Origin: Nostoc sp. C052
Lineage (GTDB): Bacteria; Cyanobacteriota; Cyanobacteriia; Cyanobacteriales; Nostocaceae
Assembly (NCBI RefSeq): GCF_013393905.1
Contig: NZ_CP040272.1
Coordinates: forward strand, 1,550,001-1,614,000
DNA: 64,000 nucleotides
Direction of reading: 5' to 3'
Shown: positions 43,134 through 53,175 of the stretch, one piece after another
How the letters are laid out: each line of letters starts with the position of its first letter
Numbering within the stretch: the stretch's first letter is position 1
Notes under the pieces: generated by a model
What the model saw: the letters and a program-made list of their open reading frames with translations, nothing else
Databases searched by the model: none
Told to the model about the DNA's origin: nothing
Made by a program: the position numbers and the translations under genes

Positions 43134-44306
43134 ATGAAAATATTACAAATTGTTCCCTCAATTTCTTTGATTTACGGCGGCCCCAGTCAAATGGTACTAG
43201 GGCTAGCGCCAGCATTGGTAAAAGAGGGAGTGGAAGTTACAATTCTGACAACTGATAGTAATGGCGATAATGGTCAAAGACCTCTGGATGTTCCTTTAAA
43301 TCGCCCAATTAAACAAGATGGCTATGAAATAATTTACTTTCGTTGCGCCCCGTTTCGTCGCTACAAATTTTCCCTAGATTTATTAAACTGGCTAAAACGT
43401 CATGCTCACGAGTTTGACATCGCACATATTCATGCTTTATTCTCGCCTATAATTAGTGCTGCTGCTATTGTGTGTCGTCAGCAGAAGCTACCTTATATTT
43501 TCCGCCCTTTGGGTACTCTCGATCCGGCTGATTTACGGAAGAAAAAGCAATTAAAACAGCTTTATGTGGCAATTATAGAACGTCAAAATTTAGCTAGTGC
43601 CGCAGCAATTCATTTTACCAGCGATCAAGAAGCTAAAATATCAGAACGATTTGGAGTCTCTACGCCAGATTTGGTAATTCCTTTAGGTGTAATTCCCCCG
43701 CAATCTCGTCTGACAAATATATGTAGTCAATTAGAAATACCAAAAGACGTACCTTTAGTACTGTTTATGTCACGCATTGACCCAAAAAAGGGGTTAAATT
43801 TGTTGATTCCAGCGCTAGAAAAACTATTAGGGGTTGGTTATAAGTTTCATTTTGTCTTAGCTGGGACAAATCCTCAAGATCCAGATTACGAACAAAAGAT
43901 AATTTCCCAAATTCAAAATTCACCACTGCGATCGCACACTACAATTACGGGCTTTGTCACTGGTGAACTTAAAGTTAGTTTACTACAAGCTGCCGATTTA
44001 TTTGTCTTGCCTTCCTACTACGAAAATTTTGGGATTGCTGTAGCTGAAGCGATGGTAGCAGGTGTACCCGTAGTCATTTCTGACCAAGTGCATATTTGTC
44101 AACAGATACGTGATAGTGAGTCGGGTTGGGTAGGTGCAACAGATGTGCAAGTATTGGTAGAGTTACTGCAAGAAGCTTTGCAAAATCCCGCAGAACGCCA
44201 ACGACGGGGATTAAACGCCCAAAAATATGCCTTAGAAAATTTTAGCTGGGATGCGATCGCAAAGCAAACAATCCAAGCTTACGAGAAAATTCTGACGAAT
44301 AAATGA
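43134..44306 (+). CDS. hpsP: GT4 glycosyltransferase HpsP
   Basis: The 390-residue GT-B enzyme begins KILQIVPSISLIYGGPSQMV, with the Gly-rich acceptor loop typical of GT4. The donor half starts at LVLFMSRIDPKKGLNLL (about 207) and has YYENFGIAVAEAMVAGVPVVIS (E-x7-E). It closes the glycosyltransferase run; the next gene is convergent and only 2 bp away. It matches HpsP (from memory). Confidence 0.75.
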   Translation: MKILQIVPSISLIYGGPSQMVLGLAPALVKEGVEVTILTTDSNGDNGQRPLDVPLNRPIKQDGYEIIYFRCAPFRRYKFSLDLLNWLKRHAHEFDIAHIHALFSPIISAAAIVCRQQKLPYIFRPLGTLDPADLRKKKQLKQLYVAIIERQNLASAAAIHFTSDQEAKISERFGVSTPDLVIPLGVIPPQSRLTNICSQLEIPKDVPLVLFMSRIDPKKGLNLLIPALEKLLGVGYKFHFVLAGTNPQDPDYEQKIISQIQNSPLRSHTTITGFVTGELKVSLLQAADLFVLPSYYENFGIAVAEAMVAGVPVVISDQVHICQQIRDSESGWVGATDVQVLVELLQEALQNPAERQRRGLNAQKYALENFSWDAIAKQTIQAYEKILTNK

Positions 44307-44308
44307 AT

Positions 44309-45022
44309 TTAACCCAACGCAGACAATAGCAGTTTTTGCCAAATAGGTGCTAGAACTGCTTTGACAACAATATCCGCAATCACAAAACCAATCCCAATCA
44401 ACATATAAGTTTTCGGAAAGGGAGATTTCGGAACTTCGCCTCTGATGCGAGTTAATAGATTTAATCCTAATGCAGCTAAAGCCACCCCAGTGGCAATAAA
44501 CCCGATTATCCGCAAAATTGACCACGGATACCACCCTAAAATAGCTGCTAACCAAGGTTTAACACTCATTTTCACTAATTCAGCAACATAAAAATTCATG
44601 TAGTTCAGCATCCAAGTGCCGAATATCAATGCCGCACTACTTAAGGTGACAACGCAGAGAATACAAAAAATTCCGTATTGCCATAAATGGTCTGGTAAAA
44701 ATAAACTGATTGTTCCTTCCATACCTTCTCCTGTGCGAATCCAGTGGAACATCTCTGTAGTGTATGACTGTCCACGGAGGATGACTTTTGCGGCTGTTTC
44801 TGGTGCGATCGCTGTTGCTACAATTACGGCAATACTCTGCAATACTCCCCAAAGTAACATCCACCAAAAAGCACTTTTATATTGTTGACGACGCACTTGT
44901 AAAAAGAAAATAGGATACGGGACAGCAGCACCCAAAATCGGCATTAACCAGGGAACTCCAAAAACAAAGCTTGCAAATGTACTGAGAATAACACCACTAA
45001 GTAAAAAGATTACTATCATCAT
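44309..45022 (-). CDS. Multi-pass membrane protein, Yip1-like layout
   Basis: The 237-residue protein has about six hydrophobic helices (residues 2-22, 27-42, 53-72, 113-138, 158-185, 207-232) and a soluble loop (about 75-110). No catalytic motif is seen and no family is certain; the layout resembles Yip1-type membrane proteins. It is convergent with hpsP (stops 2 bp apart), so it is probably not part of that operon. Confidence 0.6.
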   Translation of the reverse strand: MMIVIFLLSGVILSTFASFVFGVPWLMPILGAAVPYPIFFLQVRRQQYKSAFWWMLLWGVLQSIAVIVATAIAPETAAKVILRGQSYTTEMFHWIRTGEGMEGTISLFLPDHLWQYGIFCILCVVTLSSAALIFGTWMLNYMNFYVAELVKMSVKPWLAAILGWYPWSILRIIGFIATGVALAALGLNLLTRIRGEVPKSPFPKTYMLIGIGFVIADIVVKAVLAPIWQKLLLSALG

Positions 45023-45279
45023 CAGTAAAAGGGAATGGGAATTGGGGACTGGGAATTGGGAAAGAAGACACTATCTTCTTCATCGGTCTGATAAAGAGTC
45101 TCATTACCCCAATACTTAGTCCCTTTTATTAATTTTTACTTCTCTCTTGTACTTTATCTGAGAGTGCTGACAACCTAAAATTTTGTTTCAAACCGCTAAA
45201 GCCCGATTGGGGAATGGGGGTTTTATGGGATGATAGCATACTAGAATATATATGCCTTTCTAACTACAGGGAATCTCAC

Positions 45280-45915
45280 ATGGTTCGTCTAGGTGACACA
45301 GTACCAAACTTTACGCAAGCCTCAACATACGGCGACATCGATTTTTACGAATGGGCAGGTGACAGCTGGGTTGTGCTGTTTTCTCACCCTGCTGATTTTA
45401 CACCTGTTTGTACAACAGAACTCGGCACAGTTGCCAAGCTAAAACCAGAATTTGACAAGCGCAATGTCAAAGCGATCGCACTTAGCGTTGATAACGTTGA
45501 ATCTCACAAAGGCTGGGTGGGAGACATTGAAGAAACTCAAAGCACCACCCTTAACTACCCAATTTTGGCGGATGCAGATCGCAAAGTTTCCGATCTGTAC
45601 GACATGATCCACCCCAATGCTAATGCGGCGGTGACAGTGCGATCGGTGTTCGTGATTGACCCTAACAAGAAACTCCGTCTCACTTTCACCTATCCTCCCA
45701 GTACGGGACGCAACTTTGATGAACTTTTGCGGGTGATTGATTCTCTGCAATTGACTGATAATTACAGTGTGGCGACACCAGCTGACTGGAAAGATGGAGA
45801 GGATGTTGTAATTGTCCCCTCACTGAAAGATCCAGAAGTACTCAAACAGAAATTCCCCAAAGGTTACGAGGAAGTAAAACCCTATCTGCGTCTAACTCCT
45901 CAGCCTAACAAGTAA
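45280..45915 (+). CDS. 1-Cys peroxiredoxin (Prx6 type)
   Basis: The 211-residue protein (ATG at 45280 preceded by ACAGGGA) has the peroxidatic Cys44 in HPADFTPVCTTELG and no resolving Cys in the usual 2-Cys position. The longer C-terminal domain (KDGEDVVIVPSLKDPE, KFPKGYEEVKPYLR) marks the Prx6/1-Cys group. It reduces hydrogen peroxide and organic peroxides in the cytoplasm with thiol or other reductants. Frames extend further upstream but MVRLGDTVPNF is the family start. Single gene. Confidence 0.93.
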   Translation: MVRLGDTVPNFTQASTYGDIDFYEWAGDSWVVLFSHPADFTPVCTTELGTVAKLKPEFDKRNVKAIALSVDNVESHKGWVGDIEETQSTTLNYPILADADRKVSDLYDMIHPNANAAVTVRSVFVIDPNKKLRLTFTYPPSTGRNFDELLRVIDSLQLTDNYSVATPADWKDGEDVVIVPSLKDPEVLKQKFPKGYEEVKPYLRLTPQPNK

Positions 45916-46025
45916 ATCTGAAAATGATTTCGTGCATTAGACGCAAAGTTATATCTTGGCGTCTTTTCTTATTTGCGTGAGAATATAGTCAGTTGGCTAG
46001 GCATCCGAACCTGGAGGAAATCCCG

Positions 46026-46610
46026 ATGTTTTCATCTCCTTTGGTTTTGCAAATTCCGTCATCAATGCAAATGACAGACGAACAATTTTTTGAGTTCTGT
46101 CAGGTGAATCGTGATTTACGCATTGAGCGAAATAAATTTGGAGAGATATCAATTATGCCGCCTACAGGTGGAACAACAGGCAACCGTGGAGGCAACATCT
46201 TTGGGCAACTGTGGGTGTGGTCGGAACAAGATAGTACAGGTATAACTTTTGACTCTAGTACTGGATTTAAACTATCAACAGGTGCAAACAGATCGCCAGA
46301 TGCTTCTTGGATTAAACTAGAACGGTGGAATTCTCTGTCTCCAAAACAACAAGAAAAGTTTGTACCCATTTGTCCAGATTTTGTAGTCGAACTCAAATCT
46401 CCTAGCGACAACCTCCAAACTTTGAAAGAAAAAATGGAGGAATATATGAATGAGCCAGGAATACAGTTAGGCTGGTTGATCGACCGTAAGCAGCGTAAAG
46501 TTTATATTTATCGTCCTGGATTGCCAGAGGAATGTTTAGATAATCCTGCGACTGTTGGCGGCGAGTCGGTATTGCCTGGGTTTATTTTGAATATGAGTAA
46601 AGTTTGGTAA
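46026..46610 (+). CDS. Uma2 family endonuclease-like protein (DUF820)
   Basis: The 194-residue protein starts at the ATG at 46026, supported by the strong ribosome site CTGGAGGAAATCCCG. PD-(D/E)xK-fold landmarks are RSPDASWIK, FVVELKSPSDNL and GWLIDRKQRKVYIYRPG. Here the E-x-K pair (VELKS) is intact, unlike the copy at 15466, where ELLS replaces it. Role unknown. It is convergent with the rppB gene. Confidence 0.88.
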   Translation: MFSSPLVLQIPSSMQMTDEQFFEFCQVNRDLRIERNKFGEISIMPPTGGTTGNRGGNIFGQLWVWSEQDSTGITFDSSTGFKLSTGANRSPDASWIKLERWNSLSPKQQEKFVPICPDFVVELKSPSDNLQTLKEKMEEYMNEPGIQLGWLIDRKQRKVYIYRPGLPEECLDNPATVGGESVLPGFILNMSKVW

Positions 46611-46618
46611 AATAATTT

Positions 46619-48010
46619 TTATTTAAATTTACGCTGGCGACGATACAGCAATTTAAATTGGGAAATTGGCGTGACATCTAAGGGTAATTGAATAGTAAAA
46701 GTGCTGCCTTTACCTAACTGACTCTGCACATTTAAACTACCTTGGTGTGACTGAATAATTGCCTGAGCGATCGCTAATCCTAATCCAGAACCGCCAGTTT
46801 TACGAGAGCGATCGCTATTTACTCGGTAAAAGCGATCAAAAATCCGAGTCAGTTCTTGGTGAGGAATACCAATACCTGTATCTTGAACCTGAATCACAGC
46901 ATAATTTTCACTGCGATCTAAGACAACAGTCACCTTTCCAGATTGTGGCGTGTATTGAATTGCATTGATAATTAAATTAGAAACCAGACGATAAAGCTGG
47001 TCAGAATCACCTATGATATTCAGAGGTTGTTCGACTTGGATTGCAGATATGAGGGTTACTTTAGCCGAAAAGGCGATCGCTGCAAATTCCTCTATTAAGT
47101 CGTTGACAATATCATTTAAGCAACAGAGTTCATGTCGTAATGGGATATTTTGCCGATCTAAACGAGCTAACAGGAGTAAATCAACAACTAAAGAAGTAAG
47201 TCGATGATTCTGACGGTTTATAGTTTGTAGAATGTCCTGCGCTTCGATTTCATCCAATTTCGGCATTAACAATGCTGATTCCACCGTTGCTTGTGTTGCA
47301 GCTAAAGGTGTTCGCAACTCATGTGCAACATCGGCTGTAAATTGTTGGATTTGTCTATAAGATTGATAAATAGGTTGCATTGCTAATCCTGCTAACCACC
47401 AACTAGCAAAACTAACTACAACCATCGTTGTAGGTAATCCCACGACTAAAATTAATTTCACAGCATCCAGATAACTATTGAAATCTTCCAGACTTCGCCC
47501 GACTTGGATGTATCCCCAATCACGATTGTCTTGAGTGTGCAGTCCAAAGGAAATTTGGTGGTATGGCTTGCCTTTGCTATCTTTTATCGTTTGCCAAAGT
47601 TCCTTGTTAAAGACTAGAGAAAGTTCATCTGGATGAGAACCTGCGATCGCAATCAAGCGTCCTGAATTATCAAAAAAACGTACATAGTAGTAGCCTTGAT
47701 GGATGGCGCTGAGAATATGCTTTTTAGAACTTGACTGCTGTTGAATGCAGCTTTCTCCAATTACACAAATATTTGGTAACAGCTGCTGTACAACTGGTTC
47801 AATGTGTCCAGGTTGCTTTAGTTTCAGTTCGATACTGTCGTGTATTGTTCCCGCAACAGATTCCAATTCTCGGTCTAATGCTACCCAATGAGCATGGGAT
47901 ACAGCTTTGTAGACACCGAATCCGCATAGGCTTAAAATCACAGCCATAACAACCGCATACCACAGAGCCAAACGAATGCGGGTTAGGTTAAAGAGTTTAT
48001 TTTGATTCAT
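46619..48010 (-). CDS. rppB: Sensor histidine kinase, RppB/NrsS type
   Basis: The 463-residue inner-membrane kinase (ATG at 48010, overlapping the end of the regulator gene by 14 bp) has TM1 (about 12-34), a periplasmic sensor region of about 150 residues, TM2 (about 185-208), HisKA with ADVAHELRTPLAATQ and the ATPase motifs NLIINAIQYTP, VQDTGIGIP and GGSGLGLAIAQAI. The overlap and shared strand identify the partner as the OmpR-type regulator upstream. Relatives sense nickel or copper/redox in cyanobacteria. It is the last gene of the metal-efflux cluster. Confidence 0.8.
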   Translation of the reverse strand: MNQNKLFNLTRIRLALWYAVVMAVILSLCGFGVYKAVSHAHWVALDRELESVAGTIHDSIELKLKQPGHIEPVVQQLLPNICVIGESCIQQQSSSKKHILSAIHQGYYYVRFFDNSGRLIAIAGSHPDELSLVFNKELWQTIKDSKGKPYHQISFGLHTQDNRDWGYIQVGRSLEDFNSYLDAVKLILVVGLPTTMVVVSFASWWLAGLAMQPIYQSYRQIQQFTADVAHELRTPLAATQATVESALLMPKLDEIEAQDILQTINRQNHRLTSLVVDLLLLARLDRQNIPLRHELCCLNDIVNDLIEEFAAIAFSAKVTLISAIQVEQPLNIIGDSDQLYRLVSNLIINAIQYTPQSGKVTVVLDRSENYAVIQVQDTGIGIPHQELTRIFDRFYRVNSDRSRKTGGSGLGLAIAQAIIQSHQGSLNVQSQLGKGSTFTIQLPLDVTPISQFKLLYRRQRKFK

Positions 48011-48701
48011 CGGCGAGATTAAGACGATATCCCACACCATGCATAGTTTCAATGGGGTTCCCACAGCCACTATTAGCTAATCTGCGGCGCAGCAAACGTA
48101 TTTGAGCCGCCACCACATTACTAACGGGTTCTGCACTCACCTCCCAAAGCTGATTGCGAATCTGTTCAGTTGTGACAATTTGGTGCGGGTGCTTCATAAA
48201 ATACTCTAGTAGCTGGAATTCTTTATTAGTTAAAGGAATAACCTGTTTATCCCCTTGATGGTTGTGACTGACAACCATGCTGTTACTGTAATCAAGAGTC
48301 AGGTTGCCAACAGTTAATTCCTTGGATTGAAATTGGGGCGATCGCCTCTGCAAAGCGCGCAACCGCGCCAACAATTCCGCCATACCAAAGGGCTTCACGA
48401 GATAATCATCAGCACCCGCATCCAGCCCAGCAACTTTATCTTCCATCCGATCTTTAGCTGTCAGCATCAAAACTGGCAGAGGATTACGTCGTATTCGTAG
48501 GCGACTACACAGTTCTAGCCCAGACAATCCTGGCAACATCCAATCGATAATAGCCAAAGTATACTGCGTCCACTGGTTTTCTAGATAATCCCATGCTTCA
48601 TCACCATCTAAAACCCAGTCAACTACATATTTTTCCAGATTCAAGGTACGCTTAATTGCCGAACCCAAATCAGGCTCATCTTCGACTAGCAGGACTCTCA
48701 T
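47997..48701 (-). CDS. rppA: OmpR-family response regulator, RppA/NrsR type
   Basis: The 234-residue protein has an N-terminal receiver (phosphoacceptor Asp53 in AIIDWMLPG; Thr and Lys in LMLTAKD and LVKPFG) and a C-terminal winged helix (LTNKEFQLLEYFMKHP ... SNVVAAQIRLLRRRL). It should bind direct repeats, and TGAAAT-N5-TGAAAT boxes with the 11-bp OmpR spacing occur upstream of three genes of the cluster. A copper-responsive CopR-like role is an alternative name for the same job. Confidence 0.85.
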   Translation of the reverse strand: MRVLLVEDEPDLGSAIKRTLNLEKYVVDWVLDGDEAWDYLENQWTQYTLAIIDWMLPGLSGLELCSRLRIRRNPLPVLMLTAKDRMEDKVAGLDAGADDYLVKPFGMAELLARLRALQRRSPQFQSKELTVGNLTLDYSNSMVVSHNHQGDKQVIPLTNKEFQLLEYFMKHPHQIVTTEQIRNQLWEVSAEPVSNVVAAQIRLLRRRLANSGCGNPIETMHGVGYRLNLADESK

Positions 48702-48786
48702 ATAATTTACCAGCCAACGATTAATTAATATCTCTTAAATTGATATTCTGAGAACCGCCTTTACCTCATCAAGGTTTAAAAATCTA

Positions 48787-49266
48787 TCAAAAGTAGATTC
48801 GAAACTGGGCTACACCTACAGGAATTTCTGCATCACTACCAACAAATTTAGCAGAAACTCGGTAGAGCCAAGCATTTGAAGTTCCTTTTCGGTTTACTCT
48901 ATTCAGATCAATATTGAGTATATTCGCAGGGGCAACAACTTGGGCGAAAGCGATCGCAATCTTGTTACCGTTAACAGTGGTATTTGCCTGAATCTTTCGA
49001 CCAGATTGATCAGAAATACTGAAATCATTTTTTACAGTTAAACCCGGTGGAACATCGATATTTATTTGGGTAATAGCACTACTATTTTGAGGATTTTCCA
49101 ATTTGAAAGTATGCCGAATAATTCCCCATTTAGTCTGAGGAAATTGCACTGTGCTAAGAATATGAGGAAAACTCTTGGTATCTGGTATTTGACTGGCATA
49201 GACAGCAGAAAATGAAGCTGTAAGTGTCAAACTAACCGCAGCTGTGAAAATGAATCTTTTCAGCAT
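48787..49266 (-). CDS. Exported DUF2808 domain protein
   Basis: The 159-residue protein (ATG at 49266) has a signal peptide (MLKRFIFTAAVSLTLTASFS, cleavage near VYA-SQ) and a beta-rich DUF2808 domain (HTFKLENPQNSSAITQINIDVPPGLTV ... AQFRIYF). The open frame continues upstream but lacks a signal-like start. DUF2808 is a common exported cyanobacterial domain of unknown function. It lies between the FixH-like lipoprotein and rppA; a TGAAAT direct-repeat box lies about 90-107 bp before its start. Confidence 0.75.
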   Translation of the reverse strand: MLKRFIFTAAVSLTLTASFSAVYASQIPDTKSFPHILSTVQFPQTKWGIIRHTFKLENPQNSSAITQINIDVPPGLTVKNDFSISDQSGRKIQANTTVNGNKIAIAFAQVVAPANILNIDLNRVNRKGTSNAWLYRVSAKFVGSDAEIPVGVAQFRIYF

Positions 49267-49356
49267 TTCAAATCTCTCATAAATCAATCTTGTTAATCTA
49301 GTCTCAGACTCATTTTTAAAAATAAATCTTCTATTAACTAGCTTGACAGAGACAGA

Positions 49357-49373
49357 TGAAATCAAGATGAAAT
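49357..49373 (-). promoter_or_regulatory. TGAAAT-N5-TGAAAT box before the DUF2808 gene
   Basis: TGAAATCAAGATGAAAT: two TGAAAT hexamers with an 11-bp step (ATTTCA on the gene strand). Two further boxes with the same spacing precede the MFP and DUF305 genes. Likely site of the cluster's OmpR-type regulator (inference). Confidence 0.6.
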
Positions 49374-49511
49374 TTGGGTACGTCCTAATACGGTTTAGTT
49401 CAGGTTGAAACTTTTTGTGAAAGTGAATTTTCATTAACGAACCGCATTCGCGTTAGCGTCTCGTAGAGAAGGGAGAAGGACGCAAAGAGAAACAAGCAAA
49501 TGCTTACAGAT

Positions 49512-49997
49512 TTACTTATTAAAACTAAAACGACCGTCTACTTTTTTGCCATCAACATCCACAAGTATCTTCACTTGATATTGACCAGAAGATTTTTCTG
49601 GCAGCAAAACATTATAGTGTTTACCTTCTTTGTCATAAGTAAGGTTTAAAGTTTTCTGACCTCCATCAGGTGTTTGAACTTTTGCCTTCACTTTAGCATT
49701 AGATATTGCTTCGTGATTGTCGCCTTTTAGCAAATATAAATCTATATGAGTTCCATTAGCTTCTTTCTCAGGGACAAACTCTAAATGATAGGCTCCTTTC
49801 TCTACAACTTGACCTCCTTTAGATTCACCATGCTGGGTAGATGTTTTGGCAACAGGTGAAGCTGGAGAATTGGCACTTGAGGTAGAAATAGCTGGACTTT
49901 TTTCTGTATTAGCTGCTTGATTACTATTACTACAAGCTCCCAAAAAAAACAGCCCTACACTTCCTATAATAATTAAGCTTGATTTTAGTGAAATCAT
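49512..49997 (-). CDS. FixH/YtkA-like lipoprotein
   Basis: The 161-residue protein has a lipoprotein signal with lipobox FLGACS (Cys22), a Ser/Ala-rich linker (about 30-58) and a beta-sandwich resembling FixH/YtkA-like domains (YHLEFVPEKEANGTHIDLYLLKGDN ... SGQYQVKILVDVDGKKVDGRFSF). Such domains accompany copper-handling systems. It starts 61 bp after the RND pump stop on the same strand, so it is likely part of the operon and probably works in the periplasm as a metal-binding accessory. Confidence 0.75.
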   Translation of the reverse strand: MISLKSSLIIIGSVGLFFLGACSNSNQAANTEKSPAISTSSANSPASPVAKTSTQHGESKGGQVVEKGAYHLEFVPEKEANGTHIDLYLLKGDNHEAISNAKVKAKVQTPDGGQKTLNLTYDKEGKHYNVLLPEKSSGQYQVKILVDVDGKKVDGRFSFNK

Positions 49998-50058
49998 TGA
50001 TTTACTCCGTATTGAAACAATTAATAGCTAAGACGTAAAAAATAGAAAATCTTATTCA

Positions 50059-53000
50059 TTATACTGGGTATTTGGCTACATCAAGATTTTGTAAAAGCAT
50101 AGTATTTTTAGGAACCAAAAACTTCCTAAACTGAGAATACAAAGCTGGAATAACTAACAGAGTTAATGCTGTAGAGGTAAATAAGCCGCCCAAAACTACT
50201 ATCGAAAGGGGTTGCAAAATTTCTTTACCAGGCCCACTGTCAACTACTAATGGTGCTAACCCCAAAGCTGAGGTGAAAGCTGTCATCAAAATAGCGTTAA
50301 GCCGTTCCATTGAACCTTTAATAAGCACTTCTTTAAGAGGCATCCTTTCAGTAAATTTGGTATTGTAATTATCTACGAGTAGTAAACCGTTACGAGTGGC
50401 AACTCCAAATAGAGTGATAAAGCCAACTAAGGAAGCAATAGAAATCACTCCGTTTGTTAAAGCTACTGAAAATACTCCTCCCACCAATGCCAAAGGTAAG
50501 TTAATCATAATCATGATGGTAGAAGGGATAGATTTGACTGAAAGATACATAATTACTGTAATGACAACAAAGGCGATCGCACTGGAAATCAAGATATTCT
50601 GAGTGGCTCGTTCTTGCGCCTCAAATTGCCCTGCATATTGAATATAGTAACCAGACGGAGGATGCACTTGTTGGTTAACTTTGTCTCGAATTTCGTTGAC
50701 AATGGAACGCAAATCTCTACCGTTAGCATTAGCAGAAACAACAATCAAGCGGGAAACATTTTCCCGGTTAATCGTATTTGAACCTGTGCCATTGTTAATT
50801 ATGGCAACTTGTGATAGAGGAATTTTTTGACCACTAGGAGTATCAACTAATAAATTGCCAATGGTATCCAAACTTTGACGTGCATCTGGTTTTAACCACA
50901 CAACTAAGTCAAAAGTTTGTTGTTTCTCCAAAACTTGAGAAACTACTTTTCCGTTGAGAGCAGTTTCAATAATTTTAGAAAGTTTTCCTGCTGTTAAACC
51001 ATATCGAGAAGCAGCTTGACGGTTGAGCTTAATTTGTATTTGTTCGACTGGTATTTGAGGCTCAAGTTGTAAATCAACAATCCCATTAACGGTTTTCATT
51101 ACTTCATTTACTTGGCTGCCAATGATGCGGAGTTGTTCTAATTCTGAACCGAAAATTTTAACAGCGATCGCACTTCTCACACCAGACAAAACTTCATCCA
51201 TTTGGTGAGAGATAAAACCACCAATATTCGGTGCTACCCCTGGTAATTTAGCAAACTCTTCCCGCAGCTTTTTAATAGTTTTCTCCCTATCTTCCATCGC
51301 TGCTTTGCTCAACTCGATATCCAAATGTCCGAAATTTACCCCTGCTGCATCTGCATCACCAGGCGCACGTCCAGAACGCAACTGTACATAAGGAAATCTA
51401 GAGTCTCCCTTCAGCGCGTCTTGAATTGCTTCTCCCGCTGCATTGGTAGCTTCCAAAGATACACCAGGATAAAGAGTGAGGGTATTCACTAAAGTCTGTT
51501 CTTGAAATTCTGGTAAAAATACTCTTCCAAAAGAGGGAGCAATCACAGCAGCCGCTACTAAACTGGCAGCAGCTAAGGTTAAAATAATTGCAGAATGTCG
51601 TATAGAAAATGCTAAGAGAGGATGATAAAGCTTCTTAAAAAATCTTGCAATCCAAGGCTCCTTTTCTGGCAAGTTACCATAAGGTAATAAGATTGCACAT
51701 AATGCCGGAGTTACTGTCAACGCTGTGATACTAGAACCGATAACTGCCGCTATATAGCCTAATCCCATTGGGATAAAAATACTACCTTCTACACCAGCTA
51801 AAGCAAAAACTGGAGAGAAGACAACTAGGGTGATTATAGTACCTCCAAAAAGTGAATCACGCACCTCTTGACAACCGTAAAATACCACATCTAAAACTGG
51901 GGATGGGTTGGAAGAGTATTTATTCTCTCGCAGGTTACGATAGACGTTTTCGGCATCGACAATGGCATCATCAACGGCTGAACCAATTGATACTGCTAAT
52001 CCTCCTAAGGTCATAGTATTTAAACCTTGTCCTAGCCAATTTAGCAATAGTAATCCTATTAATAAAGATAAGGGTAGGGTAGTTAAGCAAACAGCTAGAT
52101 TCCGCCAATTCATCAAAAATGGAATCAGGATAAGTGCAACAATAATACTGCCTTCAGTCAAAGCTTCTCGAACATTGTCAATTGAAGAATCAATATAGTT
52201 TTCTTGTCGGAATGTAGGAGTTATATTAATATCTTTGGGTAAGCCAGATTTTACTTCTGACATCGCCGCTTCTATGGCACGGGTAACAGTAGGAGTATCG
52301 GCTTGAGACTGTTTATTAATCATCACAATAATTGCCTTTTGACCGTTAAAACTGCCATCACCCCGTTTGATAGCTGCACCAATTTGGACATCAGCGACAT
52401 CAGATATTTTTACAGGTGTACCATTGCGGGCAGTAATTACTGACTGTTGTAAGTCTTCAATAGATTCAATCCGTCCAATACCTCGAATTAATTTTTCGCG
52501 ATCGCGGGTAATTAAATAACCGCCCGGTGCATTAACATTGGCAGCAGATACGGCTTCCTGCACATCTTCTAAAGTGACATTAAAGGCTTGTAACTTATCT
52601 GGATCAATTAATACTTGATATTGGCGAGTATCGCCACCATAGGCTACAACCTGGCTAACACCTGGAACAGCTAAAAGGTGATTTGTTACTTGCCAATCGA
52701 CAATGCGCCGTACTTCCATCAAAGGAGTGTTTTCAGAAGTAAAGGCGTATTCCAGTACAGTACCGATGGGGGAACTGGTAGGGGAAATTTGCGGCGTTTC
52801 CACTCCTTCAGGAAGCTTACCAGAACTTTGTTGTAATCGCTCTGTTACCAATTGGCGAGCTTGATAGATATCGCTTCCCCAATTAAAAATTACTTTAACA
52901 ACGGAGACTCCTGACGCACTAGAAGAACGTACTGCTGTTACTCCTGGAGTACCGTTAATTGCGCTTTCAATTGGTAAAGTTACTAAAGATTCAACTTCTT

Positions 53001-53175
53001 CTGGTGCTAATCCTGGTGCTTCAGTTTGAATTTCAACTTGGGGTGGTGCAAAGGTAGGGAAAACATCCAACGGCATTTGAATAATTGTCCGAAATATCCA
53101 AAGTGTTAGGACAACTGCACCCAGGATAACTAACCAACGACGGGCGATCGCCCATTTAATAATCGCACTCAGCAT
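50059..53175 (-). CDS. CusA/CzcA-type heavy-metal RND efflux pump
   Basis: The 1038-residue inner-membrane proton-driven pump has the standard RND plan: TM1 near the N-terminus, a large periplasmic loop (about 35-335), TM2-6, a second loop and TM8-12. DVFPTFAPPQVEIQTEAPGLAP is typical of the heavy-metal branch. The TM4 proton-relay region reads VSIGSAVDDAIVDAENVYRN, with the acidic residues present. Its ATG overlaps the stop of the fusion-protein gene (TAATG), which implies coupled translation. DUF305 and FixH-like neighbours favour copper over nickel or cobalt (inference). An outer-membrane channel gene is not in the cluster. Confidence 0.93.
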   Translation of the reverse strand: MLSAIIKWAIARRWLVILGAVVLTLWIFRTIIQMPLDVFPTFAPPQVEIQTEAPGLAPEEVESLVTLPIESAINGTPGVTAVRSSSASGVSVVKVIFNWGSDIYQARQLVTERLQQSSGKLPEGVETPQISPTSSPIGTVLEYAFTSENTPLMEVRRIVDWQVTNHLLAVPGVSQVVAYGGDTRQYQVLIDPDKLQAFNVTLEDVQEAVSAANVNAPGGYLITRDREKLIRGIGRIESIEDLQQSVITARNGTPVKISDVADVQIGAAIKRGDGSFNGQKAIIVMINKQSQADTPTVTRAIEAAMSEVKSGLPKDINITPTFRQENYIDSSIDNVREALTEGSIIVALILIPFLMNWRNLAVCLTTLPLSLLIGLLLLNWLGQGLNTMTLGGLAVSIGSAVDDAIVDAENVYRNLRENKYSSNPSPVLDVVFYGCQEVRDSLFGGTIITLVVFSPVFALAGVEGSIFIPMGLGYIAAVIGSSITALTVTPALCAILLPYGNLPEKEPWIARFFKKLYHPLLAFSIRHSAIILTLAAASLVAAAVIAPSFGRVFLPEFQEQTLVNTLTLYPGVSLEATNAAGEAIQDALKGDSRFPYVQLRSGRAPGDADAAGVNFGHLDIELSKAAMEDREKTIKKLREEFAKLPGVAPNIGGFISHQMDEVLSGVRSAIAVKIFGSELEQLRIIGSQVNEVMKTVNGIVDLQLEPQIPVEQIQIKLNRQAASRYGLTAGKLSKIIETALNGKVVSQVLEKQQTFDLVVWLKPDARQSLDTIGNLLVDTPSGQKIPLSQVAIINNGTGSNTINRENVSRLIVVSANANGRDLRSIVNEIRDKVNQQVHPPSGYYIQYAGQFEAQERATQNILISSAIAFVVITVIMYLSVKSIPSTIMIMINLPLALVGGVFSVALTNGVISIASLVGFITLFGVATRNGLLLVDNYNTKFTERMPLKEVLIKGSMERLNAILMTAFTSALGLAPLVVDSGPGKEILQPLSIVVLGGLFTSTALTLLVIPALYSQFRKFLVPKNTMLLQNLDVAKYPV

